A stretch of 64,000 nucleotides of DNA, taken from NCBI RefSeq assembly GCF_030272615.1, contig NC_081412.1, positions 142,622,247 through 142,686,246 of the forward strand. Reading direction: 5' to 3'. The DNA is from Cryptomeria japonica (taxonomy: Eukaryota; Streptophyta; Pinopsida; Cupressales; Cupressaceae). The position numbers and the translations under genes were made by a program. Each line of letters starts with the position of its first letter. The stretch's first letter is position 1. The notes below the pieces were generated by a model that did no database searches, was not told where the DNA came from, and saw only the letters and a list, made by a program, of their open reading frames with translations. Shown one piece after another: positions 1-10,957 of the stretch.

Positions 1-763
1 CATATTTTGTACATCTTGAATGCTACAACACTCACATCCTCTCACTCATGATCACTTGATCATATAGACATATTGATCACTTAAACACTAGATTAAAAAC
101 CATTACAAATGCCTCTTTATATCAAGGTCTTTGATACATACAAGATCATTCTATAATTTAGGAGGACATTGTTACACTACAAAACTCATTAACAAATATT
201 TATATGTTTCTACTTCATTATTCTCTCTTCTTTATTCTAGAATAGCATTGAATGATTGGTGGAAAAAATTACATATTCCAACAATAAGTGCAGATGCATT
301 ATCTATCTAACCACTATTATGGATCAAAACATTAAGTGAAGCGTGCTATATACATTAAACACTATAAAGGAGTTATATATTTGATTCTTCCAGCATTTTA
401 AGTATTTTTAGATTAGACAACACAATTTAAGCTTTGATTGTATAAATGGGTCATGAAAATCACAATAATAGATAGACCCTACCGAAAAAGCTTGTGTGAT
501 TTTTTCAAAACCATCTAAACAAATCAAATCTTAAAAAATATTTTTTAAACTTACTCTTGATTCTAGTGTTAAATTTCATCAAACCGTACATATTTATGAC
601 ATTTAAGAATGCCACACAATAAAACAAGAAACGAACAATCTCAACACCATATTAAAAAATAGAAAAGGCAATCAATTAAAGGAATTTAATATGGCAAACA
701 ACTCATATTGCATGAATTCTTTGCAAACCTTTACACATGTATACATATCTCTTAAAATATGAA
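1..763. other. AT-rich intergenic DNA, no gene seen
   Basis: I find no protein family, RNA gene or repeat end that I can name. The stretch is AT-rich and its short open frames have no recognisable motif. Confidence 0.5.
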
Positions 764-1160
764 CGCAAAAAAACATTGACATTGCTTAGATTATGGTTTC
801 AAAATAGCTTTCACGTCTTCATTGGAATCAATGACTCCAACAAGCTAGTGTTTCATAAATGTTCTGGGAGGGCATTCCATTGCCCAATGATGGCACCTTG
901 TGAGCACAATCATTGCATGAGCAAGTTCAATTGTAGGAGATAGAGGCTTCAACAAAATTTATGCAAGAAAACATTGACATTGCTTAGATTATGGTTTCAA
1001 AATAGCTTCCACGTCTTCATTGGAATCAATGACTCCAACAAGCTAGTGTTTCATAAATATCTAGGAGGGCATTCCATTGCCCAATGATGGCGCCTTGTGA
1101 GCACAATCATTGCATGAGCAAGTTCAATTGTAGGAGATAGAGGCTTCAACAAAATTTACG
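764..1160. repeat. Two-copy tandem duplication, about 198-bp unit
   Basis: Two nearly identical copies lie head to tail. Each starts around ACATTGACATTGCTTAG (773 and 971) and runs to CAACAAAATTTA. They differ by a few substitutions and a short indel near GTTCTGGGAGG versus ATCTAGGAGG. A 68-codon open frame (737-943) over copy 1 is not maintained in copy 2, so there is no sign of coding. The origin of the unit is not recognised. Confidence 0.85.
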
Positions 1161-1969
1161 AAAAATAAAAAAATTCGATTTGTTAAAATGAATAATTTTT
1201 TCCTGAATATAAACATTCACAATGAGTTTGTTTGAGAAAAACTCAATTTAGAATTTTAATTTCAACTATTTTTTTCAATTTTGATTATTAAACAATAATC
1301 AAGATCTATCTTAGCTGGTAAGAATTCTCTTTTGTTAATTCTTTTGTGAGTCTTCAAATCCATAAAATTCTAAACATTTTTTTTTTATCATTCATTAATT
1401 CTCTATGAAATGAAACATAGGCATTTCTTTATCCTCTTATAAACATTATCCTTTGATGGTACAATGGCTGATTTTTATTAAAATTAGATTCTTTCATTTA
1501 TGTAATAAATCTATCAGTACTCTCCACATTTAAACTATTTAACATGTTAATGTTGCATTTATATACTTTACTTTAAGCAATGACATTGTTGCTCCAGATT
1601 ACCTCTTTCATGCATATGAGAATACTCATGATTCAAATTAAAACTTATCTCTAGAAGTGCTATTCCACTCATCTATGTTATCTATAATATCACTTTTTGT
1701 AAAACTAATCAAATAAAAAAAATTAGTTGTAAAATATGGCATTGTATCTCTTCTTTTACTATATATCTCAAGATTCTCTTTGCAACTTTGTAATATGTGT
1801 TTTTGGAAGACTCCATAAATATTATAATGATACTGACACCATACATGATATCTCGTCTTATGGATGTGAGGTAAATCAAACTTTAACTAAGTCTTTTGAA
1901 TATTGTTGGATCCACATTAGACATCTTGTCTTATTTACTAAGTTTGGTTCTTATGGGAATTAGATTTGG
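1161..1969. other. AT-rich intergenic DNA, no gene seen
   Basis: No motif, terminal repeat or convincing frame was found. The 75-codon open frame at 1736-1963 has no recognisable domain. Confidence 0.4.
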
Positions 1970-2138
1970 TATTAGTGATTTGTATGAAAATGAGATCTTA
2001 GTCCTAGATGGATGCAAACTAAGATCTCAAAGTCTATAGCATATCATTGGATAATGAACAAGTTCAACTATAATTTTGATAGGAGAGCTAAACACTTGGA
2101 ATTTTGTTCCTTTGCTGCAATGAGATTGAGATTGTGAA

Positions 2139-2141
<3 letters not shown>
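1970..2141 (-). repeat. Left copy of a diverged inverted repeat (partner at 21847-22020)
   Basis: Read on the minus strand, this stretch aligns by eye with 21847-22020 on the plus strand. Shared blocks include CACAATCTCAAT, TTAGCTCTCC, GAGATCTTAGTTT and ATCTCATTTTCATAC. The similarity looks like roughly 75 percent with small indels. It abuts a GT microsatellite and the remnant LTR that hosts element A, so it may be internal sequence of that older retroelement. Function is unknown. Confidence 0.6.

Positions 2142-2182
<41 letters not shown>
2142..2182. repeat. GT/CA dinucleotide microsatellite
   Basis: An almost uninterrupted run of about 20 GT units. On the minus strand it gives a run of alternating His-Thr codons, which is a repeat artefact and not a protein. 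Confidence 0.97.
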
Positions 2183-2184
2183 TT

Positions 2185-2618
2185 GATTTGTATATGTTGG
2201 AAATGGAAACTTAAATATTGTAAAACTCAAAGGATTCAACCATTAAACCTAGTTCTACAATCAATCCATCATACACCAATGAAGAACTTAAAAACATGCA
2301 AACAACAAAATATGAGAATTTCATACCTTCACATGCTCATAGGGTTTGATCTCCATTGTTTCCTATCTCCATTGATCTTGCTTGATATTGATTATGGTTG
2401 CTTTCAGATTTTGTATTGTGCACAAGATCTCAATAGAGAATTGATTGTGGTTGTGTATGCAATTCAGCAGAGTGTAGGTGCTTCACATGATTGATTCATA
2501 TCAAAAGAGAGAGGAAGAGGTCTCTTTTATAGAGAGCATCGTAAAAATGTAGGGTTGGGATTAAGAGGTACAGGGATAAATGGTTAGCTCAAATTAGAGG
2601 ATAGGTATAAGAAATAGG
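2185..2618 (-). repeat. Remnant LTR, left fragment, interrupted by element A
   Basis: On the minus strand this fragment resembles the LTR at 61755-62510. Both share a TATAAAAGAGAC box followed by CTCT-rich sequence, and a later block with ACAATGGAGA then GCATGTGAA. The right-hand continuation is at 20151-20390. The five bases before element A (ATAGG, 2614-2618) recur directly after it, so the LTR was already present when A inserted. No internal coding region of this older element is recognisable nearby. Confidence 0.6.
2521..2531 (-). promoter_or_regulatory. TATA box of the remnant LTR
   Basis: TATAAAAGAGA on the minus strand, at the same place relative to family-shared sequence as TATAAAAGAGAC at 62144-62155. 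It is a plausible LTR core promoter; activity is not shown. Confidence 0.4.
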
Positions 2619-3171
2619 TGTCGTGCTCTGTGAAGTGTACCTGTACCTTCAAACACAATGCACTCAATAAATCATTACAAGCATGGTTAGAAGATTTAAA
2701 TCAAAGAAATGTAAAACCATAACTAATTGACTTATTACCTCCTAGTACATGTGAGTATGAAAAATGCTCACAGATTTGATTATGCATATTCCAGTGACTT
2801 GACTACACTTAGATGGAGGATTTGAATGATGAAAATGCATGATCTAGCAAGAATAACATGATTAAGCTATATGAGTTCATGATTGATCTATAAAATGAAC
2901 TAAGATTAAGATGCAATTAAGCTAAAATTGAGCATGATAACATTGCTAAAGATGATAAGCTAGAAGCTAGATGCCTATAGTAACAATGCATAAGATGAAA
3001 TGAGATGGGATCCATATTGCTCAAAATGAGGTCTATTTATAGGATTTTCCAAGGCTAGGGGTAAGGTGGCAAGAATCAATGGTCAAGATTGATTTGAAGA
3101 TATCAATGGTTAAATTAGGGGAAGTTGGCAAAGGGGGTTGGATTAAAGGGAACATTTATCATCTCTATGGT
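2619..3171 (-). repeat. Element A 3' LTR, distal fragment
   Basis: Starts TGTCGTGCTCTG (the complement of the LTR end) and matches the 5' LTR from 19131 onward, including CACTCAATAAATCATTA and GATGATAAGCTAGAAGC. It breaks off at CTCTATGGT where the foldback element begins; the rest is at 10958-11433. A TATA-like box (complement of 3032-3041, TATAAATAGA) lies inside it. Confidence 0.93.
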
Positions 3172-3201
3172 GGGTATGTGCACCAAGTTGTGGTACCAAA
3201 A
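3172..3201 (+). repeat. Foldback element, left terminal inverted repeat
   Basis: Thirty bases beginning GGGTATGTGCACC and ending GGTACCAAAA. The complement of 10928-10957 is identical except at position 6 (T versus A). Confidence 0.93.
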
Positions 3202-3960
3202 GGGGGTCTTAAGATGCCACTTTTTTCTGAAATCAACAAAGTTTGAACTTCAACGACAAATTGAAGATAGTTAGACTCCAAATTTGAAGATGCAACAAGA
3301 ACAAGAGTCGGAGTGCTTCGAGTCTACTTTCTAAACTACTAATTTTTTTTGAAAATGGTGGAGATTAAGGGCTTCAAAAAAGGGGGCCACAAAAAGTGGT
3401 CCTGTTTTTATGCAAAAAACATAACATAGCATCTATTGTGGCCCCCCTAAAATGTTAACTTTTTTTTTGAATTTTTAAAATCGTTTCAGTAAGAAATTAA
3501 CTAACACCTTGTAGTTTATGCCAGATTTTTCAGCTAATTTTTTAATGAGTATATGATTTTTTACTAATTTTTGAAGTGGACACATCCTGAAAAACAGAAA
3601 TTTGAGTGTGCTCCCCCCTAAAATCATTGATAACTAATCAAAAATCAAAACTTTTTTTTTTAAAATTGTGTAGAATGGAGTCTAGTTTCTAAAAATGTAA
3701 GTTTCTTCAAAATCCGATGAACGTGTAAAAAAACTATACCCAAAATAGTGCATGTTGGTTTTTGACCAAAAACGAACACACTAACAAATGAAATTATAGA
3801 TGAAAGCCTTAACGAAATCAAAATGTGAAAATAATTACATGCTTGGATAGCTAAGAGAGAGATCGAGGTCTCTATGGTATTTTTTTTCAGTTTTATTGAA
3901 ACACATGCAAACTTGATGGAGAGCACGGCCAAAAATATGTGAAATTTTTCTAATCCTCTG
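3202..3960. other. Foldback element, left-only segment without right-arm counterpart
   Basis: About 760 bases of low-complexity AT-rich sequence with several runs of T or A. I cannot find its complement in the right arm, so the right arm has lost it or the left arm gained it. An antisense frame (3660-4256) enters from the palindrome cluster; I treat it as chance. Confidence 0.5.
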
Positions 3961-3984
3961 TTAAAAACATGTCTCGGGCCTGAA

Positions 3985-4205
3985 ATGGTCATCCAACCCT
4001 TTGGGTTGGATGCCCAAGTACAGTCCAACCCAAAGGGTTGGTAGTTACCAATGCAAACCATTTGGCGAGCGCCAAATATGGCGCTCGCCAAATGAAAAAA
4101 ATTGACTTTTCCCATTTGGCGCGCGCCAAATTTGGCGTGCGCCAAATGAGAAAAGTCAACTTTTTTCATTTGGCGAGCCCCAAATTTGGCATGCGCCAAA
4201 TGTCT
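3985..4205. repeat. Palindrome cluster in the left foldback arm
   Basis: First come two palindromes, CCAACCCTTTGGGTTGG and CCAACCCAAAGGGTTGG (about 3995-4042). Then come three blocks of the form CATTTGGCGNGCGCCAAAT directly followed by a further TTGGCG...CGCCAAATG half (4061-4203), separated by short A- or T-rich spacers such as AAATTGACTTTT. Each block can fold into a stem. Related blocks occur at 10610-10810 and 10828-10870. Confidence 0.85.
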
Positions 4206-4475
4206 TGCATTGTCCAAATTGAAGGTTTTGTGATGCAAAATTTTCAACTTGGGCACAAGTTATACCCATCATGAGAGGAGAATATATACATGAAATATAA
4301 TATTTAAGTATAAGTCACTTTAAGTTATATTTCATGTATATATTGGTAGGATGTTTGAGAGTGGTTTCAACTCTATAGGAGTTGTAATGTAGATTCTTGT
4401 TTTTAGAGGATCATATTGACTTTCATACTTAGTCAAATTTCAGTAATCAACATTCTCCTATTAGCGCTCTTTAGA
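4206..4475. repeat. Left single-copy segment of the foldback arm
   Basis: Aligns with the complement of about 10385-10610. Shared blocks are GCATTGTCCAA, GGCACAAGTTA, GAGAATATATACATGAAATATAA, ATGTAGATTCT and TTTTTAGAGGATCATAT, then TTAGTCAAATTTCAGTAATCAACAT. The similarity shows that the two arms derive from one inverted duplication. Confidence 0.75.
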
Positions 4476-5350
4476 TCCATATCTCACTATCTTTATCTTC
4501 CCTAAAATCTACACCTATCTCTCTCCCTCTTGCATCTCTCTCACTTCTCTCTCCCCTCTTTAGGTATATCCCACCCTCTCTACCTTTCATCCCTTCCTTG
4601 TACCCTAATTTATATCTTTGACTCCCTTCCTCTCTCTTCTCTCTCACTCTCTTATTATTTCTCTCCCCTCCCACTCATTTCTCTTGTTCACTACCGATCC
4701 CTTCTATCATCTCTCTCCCCATATCTAGGGCTCTCCTTCCCTCCCTATTCACCTCACTACCTCTCCCTCCCTATATTATTACCCACCTCTCTCTCCCCCT
4801 CTAGGTTTCTCACTTATCTAATTGTCCACCCTCTAGTTATCTCCCTCCCTCTTCACCTTTTTCCCCCTTTCCCTTGCCCCTATCTATTTATGAACACTCT
4901 CCCTCTCTTATCTCTCTCTCCAAACCTGGATCCATCTCCTCATTCTCTAGGTCTCTCACTCCCTCCATTTCTACCTCTCCATCCATCCCCTCTTACTCAT
5001 CTCTTTGTTCTTCTATCTCTTCTCTTCTCTCTCCCTTCCCTCTCTAGATCTCTCCCTTCCTTTCTTCCCCTCTCCATTTATATATCCTTCCCCACTCTCT
5101 CATTATCTCTCTTCCTCTCTTATTCTCTCTCTTCATTGTCTAGTTCATTAACTCTCCAACCCACCCTCTCTAGGTTTCTCCCTCCCTTCCTCTCCACCTA
5201 TATACCTTTGCATATAGGTCTCATTACCCACCTCTCTTTATCCCCCTCTATCAATCTCACTCCCCTCTCTAAATCTAGGTCTCTTGCCTATCTATATGTC
5301 CCCTCTATAGTTCTCTCTCTCCCTCTCTATCTCTCTCCCCTCCTACTTAA
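4476..5350. repeat. Pyrimidine-rich arm (CT tract with CTCTCC/CCTCTC words)
   Basis: Nearly all C and T on the plus strand for about 870 bases, built from imprecise repeats such as CTCTCTCCCTC and CTACCTCTCC. The mirrored GA-rich arm lies at 9367-10375. Long open frames through it (for example 4530-5444) are Leu/Ser/Pro repeats forced by the composition and are not evidence of a protein. Confidence 0.9.
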
Positions 5351-8300
5351 CATACAACCCACAACAACACCAAGTGATGTCCTAAGGGGTCACAAGACAC
5401 CATATGACCCCTTAGGACATAATATGACCCCTGACAACACCTAAGGAGTCATATGGTGCCCTAAGGGCACACCATATGACACCTTAGGACACAATACAAC
5501 CCATAACGACACCATATGATGTCCTCAAGGGTCATATGGTGTCCTAAATGGTCATAGGACACCATATGACCCCTTAGGATACAATATGACCCCTAATGGC
5601 ACCTAAGGGGTCATATGGTGTCCTAAGGGGTCATATGACACCATATGACCCCTTAGGACTTAATATGACCCTTAACAACATCTAAGGGGTCATAGGACAC
5701 CATATGACCTCTTAGGACACCATGCAACCCATAACAACACCATATGGTGTCCTAAGGGGTCACGGAACACCAGATGACCCCTAAGGACAATATATGACCC
5801 ATATTGACACTATATGGTGTGCTAAGGGGTCATATGGTGTCCTAAGGGGTCATAGGACACTATATGACCCTTTAGAGCACAATATGACCCCTAACAACAC
5901 CTAAGGGGTCATATGGTGTCCTAAGGGGTCATAAGACACCATATGACCCCTTAGGACACAATATGAACCCTAACGACACGTAAGGAGTTATATGGTGTCC
6001 TAAGGGGTCATAGAACACTATATGACCCCTTATGATACCATATAACCCATAACGACACCATATGGTATCCTAAAGGGTCACATGGTGTCCTAAGGGATCA
6101 TAGGACACCATATGACCCCTTAGGACACCATACAAACCATAATGACACCATATGGTGTCCTAAGGGGTCATAGGATACCATATGACCCATTAATACACAA
6201 TATGATCCCTAATGATACCTGAGGGGTCATATGGTGTCCTATGGGGTCATAGGGCACCATATGACCCCTTAGGACACAATACTATGCATAACAACACCAT
6301 ATTGTGTCATAAGGGGTCATATGGTGTCCTAAGGGATCATAGGATACAATATGACTCCTTAGGACATAGTATGACTCCTAACAACCCCTTAGGGGGTTAT
6401 ATGACACCATATGACCCCTTAGCACACTATACGATCTATAATGACACCATATGGTGTCCTAAGGGGTCATATAGTGTCCTAATGGGCCATATAACACCAT
6501 ATGACCCCTTAGCACACCATAAGACCCATAATGACACAATTTGGTGTCCTAAGGGGTAATAGGACACCATATGACCCTTTAGGACACCATACGACCCATA
6601 ACAACACCATATGAGGGGTCATATGGTGTCCTACACCATATGACTCCTTAGGACATCATATGGTGTAGAACACCATATGACTCCTTAGGACATCATATGA
6701 CCCATAACGACACAATATTGTATCCTAAGGGGTCATATGGTGCCCTAAGTGGTCATCAGACACCATATGACCCCTTAGGACACCATACAACTCATAACGA
6801 CACCATATTGTATCCTAAGGGGTCATATGGTGTCCTAAAGGGTCATAGGACATAATATGACCTCTAACTACCCCTTAGGGGGTCATAGGACACCATATGA
6901 CCCCTTAAAACACTATATAGCCCATAACAACACAATATGGTGTCCTAAGGGGTCATACAACACCATATGAACCCTTAGCACACCATACGACCCATAAAGG
7001 ACACCATATGGTATCCTTCATCTGACACCATATGACTCCTTAGGACACCATATGACCCATAAAGACACCATATGGTGTCCTATGGGATCATATGGTGTCC
7101 TAAGGGTTCATATGACACGCTATGACCCCTTAGGACATAATATGATCCCTAACAACACCTAAGGGGTCATATGGTGTCCTGGGGGTTTATAGGACACCAT
7201 ATAACCCCTTAGGACACAATATGACTCCTAAAGACACCTAAGGGGTCATATGGTGTCCTAAGGGGTCATAAGACACCTAATGACCGCTTATGACACCATA
7301 CGACCCATAATAACACCATATGGTGTCTTAAGGGGTCATATCATGTCCTAAAGGGTCATATGACACCATATGACCCCTTAAGAATAGAGAGAGAGATGGT
7401 GACCTTGAGAATGGAGAGAGACAATAAGAGAGTAAGGAATATATATGAGAGAGTCATATGGTGTTTTATGACCCCTTAGAACACAATATGACCCCTAACT
7501 ACACCATATGGTGTCCAAAGGGGTCATATGGTTTCCTAAGGGGTCATATGATGTCCTAAGGGGTCATATGGTGTTTTGTGACCCCTTAGGACACCGCATG
7601 ACCCAACATGACACCATATGACCCCTAATGACACCATATGGTGTCCTAAGGGGTCATATGGTGTCATTAGAGGTTATATGGTGTCCCATGGGGTCATATG
7701 GTGTTCTATAACCCCTTAGGACACCATATGACCCCTAACAACACCAAATGGTGTCCTAAGGGGTCAGATGGTATCCTATAGGGTCATATGGTGTTCTATG
7801 ACTCCTTAAGACACCATATGACCCCTAACATCATCATATGGTGTCCTAAGGGGTCATATGGTTTCCTAAGGGGTCATATGGTGTTCTATGACCCCTTAGG
7901 ACACCATATGACCCCATACAACACCATATAATCTCTAACAATAACATATGGTGTCCTAAGGGGTCATATGATGTTTTATGACCCCTTAGGACACCATATG
8001 ACCCTTAATGACAACATATGGTGTCCTAAGTGGTCATATGGTGTTTTGTGACCCCTTGGGACACTATATGAGCCCTCGAGACACCATATGACCCCTAAAA
8101 ACACCATATGGTGTCCTAAGGGGTCATATGGTGTTCTATGTCCCTTTAGGACACCATATGACCCCATACAAAACCATATGACGCCTCACGACACCATATG
8201 GTGTCCTAAGGGGTCATAGAACACCATATGACCCCTAACGACATTAGATGACCCCTTAGGACACCATATGGTGTTGTTAGGGGTAATATGGTGTCCTAAG

Positions 8301-9366
8301 GGGTCATATAACACCATATGATCCCTAACGACACCATATGACCCCTTAGGATACCATATGACCCCTAACGACACCATAGTACCATATGACCCCTAATGAC
8401 ACCATATGGTGTCGTTAGGGGTCATATGGTGTCATAAGGGATCATATGGTATCCTAATGGGTAATAAAATATCATATGACCCCTTAGGACACCATATGAT
8501 TCCTAACGACACCATATGACCCCTTAGGACACCATATGATTCCTAATGACACCATATGACCCCTTAGGACACCATATGATTCATAACGACACCATATGAC
8601 CCCTTAGGATACCATATGACCCCTAACAACACCATATTGTGTCTTGAGGGGTCATATGGTGTCACAAGTGGTCATGTCATGTACTAGGATGTTAAAATGG
8701 GTCATATAGTGTCCTAGGGTGCGATAGAACACCATATGACCCCTCAGGACACCATATGACCCTTTAGGACACCATATGGTGTCGTTAGGGGTCATATGGT
8801 GTCCTAAGGGCTTATATGGTGTCATTAGGGGTCATATGGTGTCCTAAGCGGCCATATCGTATTCTATGACCCATTAGGATGCCATATGACTCCTTAGGAC
8901 ACCATATGACCCCTAATGACACCATATGGTGTCGTTAGGGGTCATATGGTGTTCTATGACCCCTTAGGGCACCATATGTCCCCCAAGACCACCATATGGT
9001 GTCCTAAGGGGTCATATGGTGTTCTATGACCCCTTAGGGCACCATATGTCCCCCAAGACCACCATATGGTGTCCTAATGGGTCATATGGTGTCGTGGTGT
9101 CATTAAAGGTCATATGGTGTCATTAGGGGTCATATTGTGTCCTAATGGGTCATATGGTGTTCAATGACCCCTTAGGAAACCATATAACCCCTAACGACAC
9201 CATATGGTTTCCTAAGGGGTCATATGGTGTTCTTAGGGGTCATATGGTGGTCTATGACCCCTTAAGAAACCCTATGACCCCTTAAGAAACCATATGACCC
9301 CTTAGTGCATGTCATATGGTGTCGTTAGGGGCATATGGTGTCCTAAGGGGTCATATGGTATTCTAT
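5351..9366. repeat. Core minisatellite of the foldback element, 20-bp palindromic unit
   Basis: About 4 kb built from a unit near GGTGTCCTAAGGGGTCATAT and its complement, with variants such as TCGTTAGGGG. Because the unit contains CATATG and pairs with inverted neighbours (ATATGACCCCTTAGGACACC), the array can form many alternative hairpins. The orientation of units switches repeatedly. A short GA-rich island at about 7381-7455 interrupts it. Roughly 200 units would fit. Open frames here (6212-6559, 7976-8167, 8186-8377) are repeat translations. Confidence 0.95.
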
Positions 9367-10375
9367 GAAGGGAGAGACCTAGAGAAGGGAGGGAGGGAGA
9401 ATAGAAGAGATAGAAAAAAAAAAAAAAAAGAGGAGTAAGAGGGGATGGATGGAGAGGTAGACATGGAGGGAGTGAGAGACCTATGTAAGGAGGAGATAAA
9501 GAGGTTAGGGGAGGAAGAGAAAAGGAGGGAGTTCATAAAGAGATAGGGTTAAGGAGGAGGGAGAGAGAGGTAGAGAGGGACATAGATAACTATAGATGGG
9601 GAATATAGATAGGTGAGAGACCTAGATGGCCAGAGAGGAGTGAGATAGATAGAGGGGGATAAAGAGAGGTGGGTAACAAGACCTATATGTAGAGGTAGAT
9701 AGGTGGAGAGGAAGGGAGGGAGAAACATACAGAGGGGAGATAGGGTGGGATGGAGAGGTAATGACCTAGACAATGAAGATAGATAATAAGAGAGGAAGAG
9801 AGAAGATGAGAGAGTGGGAGAGGGAGATAGAGAGGGAGAGAGGAAGAAAGGAAGATATAGACCTAGAGAGGGGAGGGAGAATAGAAGAGATAGAAGAACA
9901 AAGAGATGAGTAAGAGGAGATGGATAAAGAGGTAGACATGGAGGGACTGTGAGACCTAGAGAACGAGGAGATAAAAAGGTTTGGAGAGAGAGAGAGATAA
10001 GAGAGGGAGAGAGTTGATAAATAGATAGAGGTAAGGAGAAGGAAAAGAAAGGTGGAGAGGGAGGGAGAGAACTAGAGGGTGGACAATTAGATAAGTGACA
10101 AACCTAGAGGGGGAGAGAAAGGTGGGTAATAGTATAGGGAGGGAGAGACAGTGAGGTGAATAGTGAGGGAGGGACAACCCTAGGTATGGGGAGAGAGAGG
10201 ATAAAAGGGATAGGTAGTGACCAAGAGAAAGGATTGGGAGGGGAGAGAAACAATAAGGGAGTGAGAGAGAAGAGAGAGGGAGAGAGTCGAGGATAAAGAA
10301 GCGAGAGAGACAAGAGAGGGAGAGAGATAGGTCTAGAGTTTGGGGAAGATAAAGAGAGTGAGATATATAGCTAAA
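9367..10375. repeat. Purine-rich arm (GA tract)
   Basis: Nearly all A and G on the plus strand, with words such as GAGAGGGAGAGAG and GGAGGGAGGGAG; a poly-A run sits at 9415-9429. It is the reverse-complement counterpart of the CT arm at 4476-5350, although the exact word order has drifted. Confidence 0.9.
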
Positions 10376-10384
10376 GAATGCAAA

Positions 10385-10610
10385 TGGGATCATGTTGATT
10401 ACTGAAATTTGACATGTCAATTATTGAAATTTGACTAAGTTTGAAATTTTATATGATCCTCTAAAAACTAGAATCTACATTATAAGTCCTATAGAGATAT
10501 ACTTAAATTTTATATTTCATGTATATATTCTCCTTCAGGGGTGGATTTAACTTGTGCCAAGATTGAAAAATCTACTACCTCACAAAATATTCACATTGGA
10601 CAATGCTGAA
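10385..10610. repeat. Right single-copy segment of the foldback arm
   Basis: Reverse-complement counterpart of 4206-4475 (see that entry for shared blocks). It carries a short local duplication of TATTGAAATTTGAC-type sequence (10399-10432) absent from the left copy. Confidence 0.75.
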
Positions 10611-10870
10611 CATTTGGCGCTCACCAAATGCAAAAAATTGACTTTTCACATTTGGCGAGTGCCAAATTTGGTGTGCACCAAATGTGAAAATTCAAATTTT
10701 ACATTTGGTGAGCACCAAATTTGGCACACGCCAAATGTGAAAATTCAAAATTTTGCATTTGGCGAGTGCCAAATAGGGCGAGCACCATATTTGGTGCTCG
10801 CCAAATGGTTTGCTTGGGAGAATACCAACCCTTTGGGTTGGATTTGCCTTGGGCATCCAACCCATAGGTT
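10610..10870. repeat. Palindrome cluster in the right foldback arm
   Basis: Four or so CATTTGGCG...CGCCAAATG blocks with AAAATTCAAATTTT-type spacers, then CCAACCCTTTGGGTTGG (about 10828). It corresponds to 3985-4205. Units have drifted, for example TTGGTGAGCACCAAA, with paired changes that keep some stems complementary. Confidence 0.85.
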
Positions 10871-10927
10871 TAGACGACCTTTTCATGCCAATGACGCATT
10901 TTTATGAAAAAGTAAGAAGTGGCACCT

Positions 10928-10957
10928 TTTTGGTACCACAACTTGGTGCACTTACCC
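10928..10957 (-). repeat. Foldback element, right terminal inverted repeat
   Basis: The complement starts GGGTAAGTGCACC and matches 3172-3201 at 29 of 30 positions. The duplicated target TGGT follows at 10958-10961. Confidence 0.93.

Noticed and set aside
737-943. 68-codon frame over the tandem duplication
   Set aside because: The second copy of the duplication does not keep the frame, so there is no sign of selection on a protein.
3660-4256. 198-codon minus-strand frame with repeated HLAHAKFGARQM
   Set aside because: The repeated peptide is the translation of the TTTGGCG palindromes; both strands and both arms give such peptides (also 4038-4274 and 10554-10907). No domain.
4530-5444. 304-codon open frame in the CT-rich arm
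   Set aside because: It is Leu/Ser/Pro repetition dictated by the CT composition; the mirrored arm gives similar frames on the other strand (complement 9956-10420).
6212-8377. Several 60-115-codon frames such as GVLWGHRAPYDPLGH repeats
   Set aside because: Translation of the 20-bp minisatellite. Unit length is not a multiple of three and orientation switches, so no stable protein is encoded.
5351-9366. CRISPR-like array
   Set aside because: Units are contiguous without unique spacers, orientation is mixed, and this is eukaryotic mobile DNA with no cas genes.
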